Origin: Venturia oleaginea
Taxonomy: Eukaryota > Ascomycota > Dothideomycetes > Venturiales > Venturiaceae
DNA: 64,000 nt
Direction: 5' to 3'
Assembly (NCBI GenBank): GCA_013176395.1
Contig: JABMLP010000005.1
Coordinates: 62,001-126,000, forward strand
Shown here: one piece after another, positions 62,390-64,000 of the stretch
Position numbering within the stretch: the stretch's first letter is position 1
Layout: every line of letters begins with the position of its first letter
Translations under genes and position numbers: made by a program
The notes under the pieces: model-generated
Database searches by the model: none
What the model saw: the letters and a program-made list of their open reading frames with translations, nothing else
What the model was told of the DNA's origin: nothing

Positions 62390-64000
62390 TTATCCCCTCC
62401 CCCCCTCTCTTGTAGATCGATGTGAGCGTAGTCTCTGAGGGCGTAGTATAGGTCCGTCGTTTTCAAGAACGTTGCCGTAGGCACTTTCAAAAGCGTCCAG
62501 AGCTGTAGTTTGTTGGAGTTCGCTAAGGGGTTCCCACGTAGGATCAACGTAGCCTACCCACTTAACTAAGACTTCTCGTGTTTGTTGTCGACCTCGCCGG
62601 CGCCATCTTGCGGCTAGAATAGCCTCGATACCGTATTCCTCGTCTCCTTGTTCAGTTACTATAGGAGGCGGCTGTGTATTATCTTGTATTTGTGAAGGTA
62701 GGGGATCTGTGCCAGCTCTCCTAAGTAAAGACGTATGAAATCGGTTGTGGATTCCTCTGGGTGTATCAAGCTCGTAAGACATTGAGTTGATAACTCGTGT
62801 AACTGTATACTTCCCATGAATCCAGTCTAGTTTCTTACAAGGACGTAGGGTTTTTACGTTCTTTAGGTTGAGCCAGACTTTGTCTCCCACTTTAAAAGAG
62901 TCAGCCGGAGCACGATCTCTATTAGAGTAGTATTCTTGCTGTTGCTGAGCTGATACCATTGACGTTTCTGCCCATTCTTGTGCGTCCTTCAATTTTGCTA
63001 CAAGATCTTGTGCTTTTTCTTTTGGATTCTCAGGGGTTTTCTGGGGAGCTTCAACAGTTCCTATATGCTCAATGTTATAACCGTGGGTTAAGAAGAAAGG
63101 CGATAGGCCCGTAGCTTGGTTTGGTCTATTATCGAGGCATATTTGAGCAATAGGCAGGAGCTCAACCCAGTCGTCCTGACTAAATGTACAGAACTTACGT
63201 AGATAGGCTTCAACTTCTTGATTTCTTCTTTCCGTAGATCCATCAGTCTCAGGGTGATACGCTGTAGAGAGTCTTCTCTCTATCTTAAGAAGGTGACAAA
63301 CTTCTTTCCAGAAAGCATTAACAAATTGCGTGTCCCTATCTGAGACTAGAGATCTAGGAAGCCAGTGTAATCTTACGTAGTTCTGCATAAATAGTTTTGC
63401 AAATCCTTCAGCTCCAAACTGTTCTTTAGGCACTGGGAACAGGATAGTTCCTTTACCCAAGCGGTCAGTAATAACGCAGAGTCTTGTGCATCTTTGGCTC
63501 TCTGGTAATTCGACTATGAAGTCTACTGAAATATCTTGCCAGATACGGCTAGGGACAGGAAGAGGTTTAAGTAAACCTTTCTTTTTGTCTCGCCAGACTG
63601 AAGTTCTTCCGCAGACGTCACAATTGCGTATAAACTGACGTATATCTTGAGCAAATCCCGGCCAGTAGAACTGTCTGGAGAGAATAGCAATAGTAGCTTC
63701 TCGTCCAGGATGCCCTGATAGGACTGAATCGTGTATTTCTTGAATTACTCCTGTTAAGAGAGGCTCGTAGGAGGGCAACCAGATTCGGTCTCTATAGTAG
63801 AGCTGGTTGTTTTCGACTTTACAATCTCCTATAGAAGTAGGAACCTTTAGCTTAGATGGGAACTGCCTATCTTGCTTTAGAACGCTTTGGAAAATACGTC
63901 TGTAGTCTAGATCTCCTTCGAGTGCAGTTTCCCATCTATCCCTTAGATCACCTGAGAGAAAGGGATTTTGTATAAAGGGGATAGGTTCTTTGTCTACTTC
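62390..64000 (-). CDS. Gypsy Pol, partial (copy B)
   Basis: C-terminal part of the polyprotein: the zinc finger (HDSVLSGHPG, CDVCGRT), integrase core (SDRDTQFVNAFW, HPETDGSTERRNQ) and chromodomain are all intact and the frame stays open to the window edge at 64000. The residues visible match copy A almost completely. RNase H and upstream domains lie beyond the window. Confidence 0.9.
   Translation of the reverse strand, partial: EVDKEPIPFIQNPFLSGDLRDRWETALEGDLDYRRIFQSVLKQDRQFPSKLKVPTSIGDCKVENNQLYYRDRIWLPSYEPLLTGVIQEIHDSVLSGHPGREATIAILSRQFYWPGFAQDIRQFIRNCDVCGRTSVWRDKKKGLLKPLPVPSRIWQDISVDFIVELPESQRCTRLCVITDRLGKGTILFPVPKEQFGAEGFAKLFMQNYVRLHWLPRSLVSDRDTQFVNAFWKEVCHLLKIERRLSTAYHPETDGSTERRNQEVEAYLRKFCTFSQDDWVELLPIAQICLDNRPNQATGLSPFFLTHGYNIEHIGTVEAPQKTPENPKEKAQDLVAKLKDAQEWAETSMVSAQQQQEYYSNRDRAPADSFKVGDKVWLNLKNVKTLRPCKKLDWIHGKYTVTRVINSMSYELDTPRGIHNRFHTSLLRRAGTDPLPSQIQDNTQPPPIVTEQGDEEYGIEAILAARWRRRGRQQTREVLVKWVGYVDPTWEPLSELQQTTALDAFESAYGNVLENDGPILRPQRLRSHRSTREGGRG

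Larger units (their letters stand above)
62080..64000 (-). mobile_element. Ty3/gypsy chromovirus, copy B (continues past window)
   Basis: The same family and orientation as copy A. The 3' LTR is at 62080-62389 and pol runs to the window edge. Over the shared ~1.6 kb of pol only a few differences are visible (for example Asn/Asp in the integrase region and two near the TPKNPKEK segment). The other LTR and the target duplication are outside the window; the visible left flank is AAAGC. Confidence 0.92.

Overview
The window is a stretch of a filamentous ascomycete nuclear genome. Genes carry short introns of about 43-115 nt with GTAAGT/GTACGT-type donors and CTAAC/CTGAC-like branch sites, and the gene content is fungal: an ascomycete laccase, a PDR-type ABC transporter, a GH45 cellulase, a formin-GBD protein, COQ3 and a DUF1992 protein. 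A plant-associated or saprotrophic Leotiomycete-like fungus would fit, but that placement is inference. No bacterial, CRISPR or plasmid features were seen.

Layout. 1-2.4 kb: a palindromic LTR and a broken PIF/Harbinger transposase. 2.5-7.8 kb: a three-exon laccase (minus) diverging from a seven-exon Thr-rich secreted protein (plus). 8.6-13.5 kb: a repeat island with a palindromic LTR and retroelement leader, a tandem LTR pair, a solo LTR with a GGTCG duplication, and a broken pogo/Fot1 element. 13.9-16.7 kb: a three-exon formin GBD/FH3-like protein. 17.1-19.2 kb: a decayed host gene. 19.9-29.1 kb: stacked transposons. A pogo-like element holds a solo LTR, which itself holds a non-LTR retroelement. 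Next to it a pogo relic holds a copia-like element with identical LTRs and abuts a Mutator-like (MULE/FAR1) element. 29.3 kb: an intron-containing tRNA-Gly(GCC). 29.8-31.3 kb: a membrane protein with a long polar tail. 32.4-41.6 kb: gene-poor decayed sequence with pseudogenes and a solo LTR. 41.9-51.9 kb: the main intact block, with the PDR transporter, the DUF1992 protein, an F-box-like relic and COQ3. 52.6-64 kb: a broken Tc1/mariner element, a complete Ty3/gypsy chromovirus (6.2 kb, minus, identical 333-bp LTRs), a GH45 endoglucanase whose first codons lie inside the LTR, and a second gypsy copy running off the window.

The intact genes act independently: phenol oxidation and plant-polymer breakdown (laccase, GH45), xenobiotic efflux (PDR pump), ubiquinone synthesis (COQ3), and probably polarity or cytokinesis (formin-GBD protein). 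There is no convincing biosynthetic cluster. The most notable observations are: (i) the LTR-cellulase fusion that supplies a start codon and the N-region of a signal peptide; (ii) a Tf1-like self-priming arrangement in the chromovirus, seen in two LTR types; (iii) an LTR type whose U3 end has become an inverted copy of R-U5, giving a ~510-bp palindrome; and (iv) the ordered nest of insertions with target duplications at three steps.
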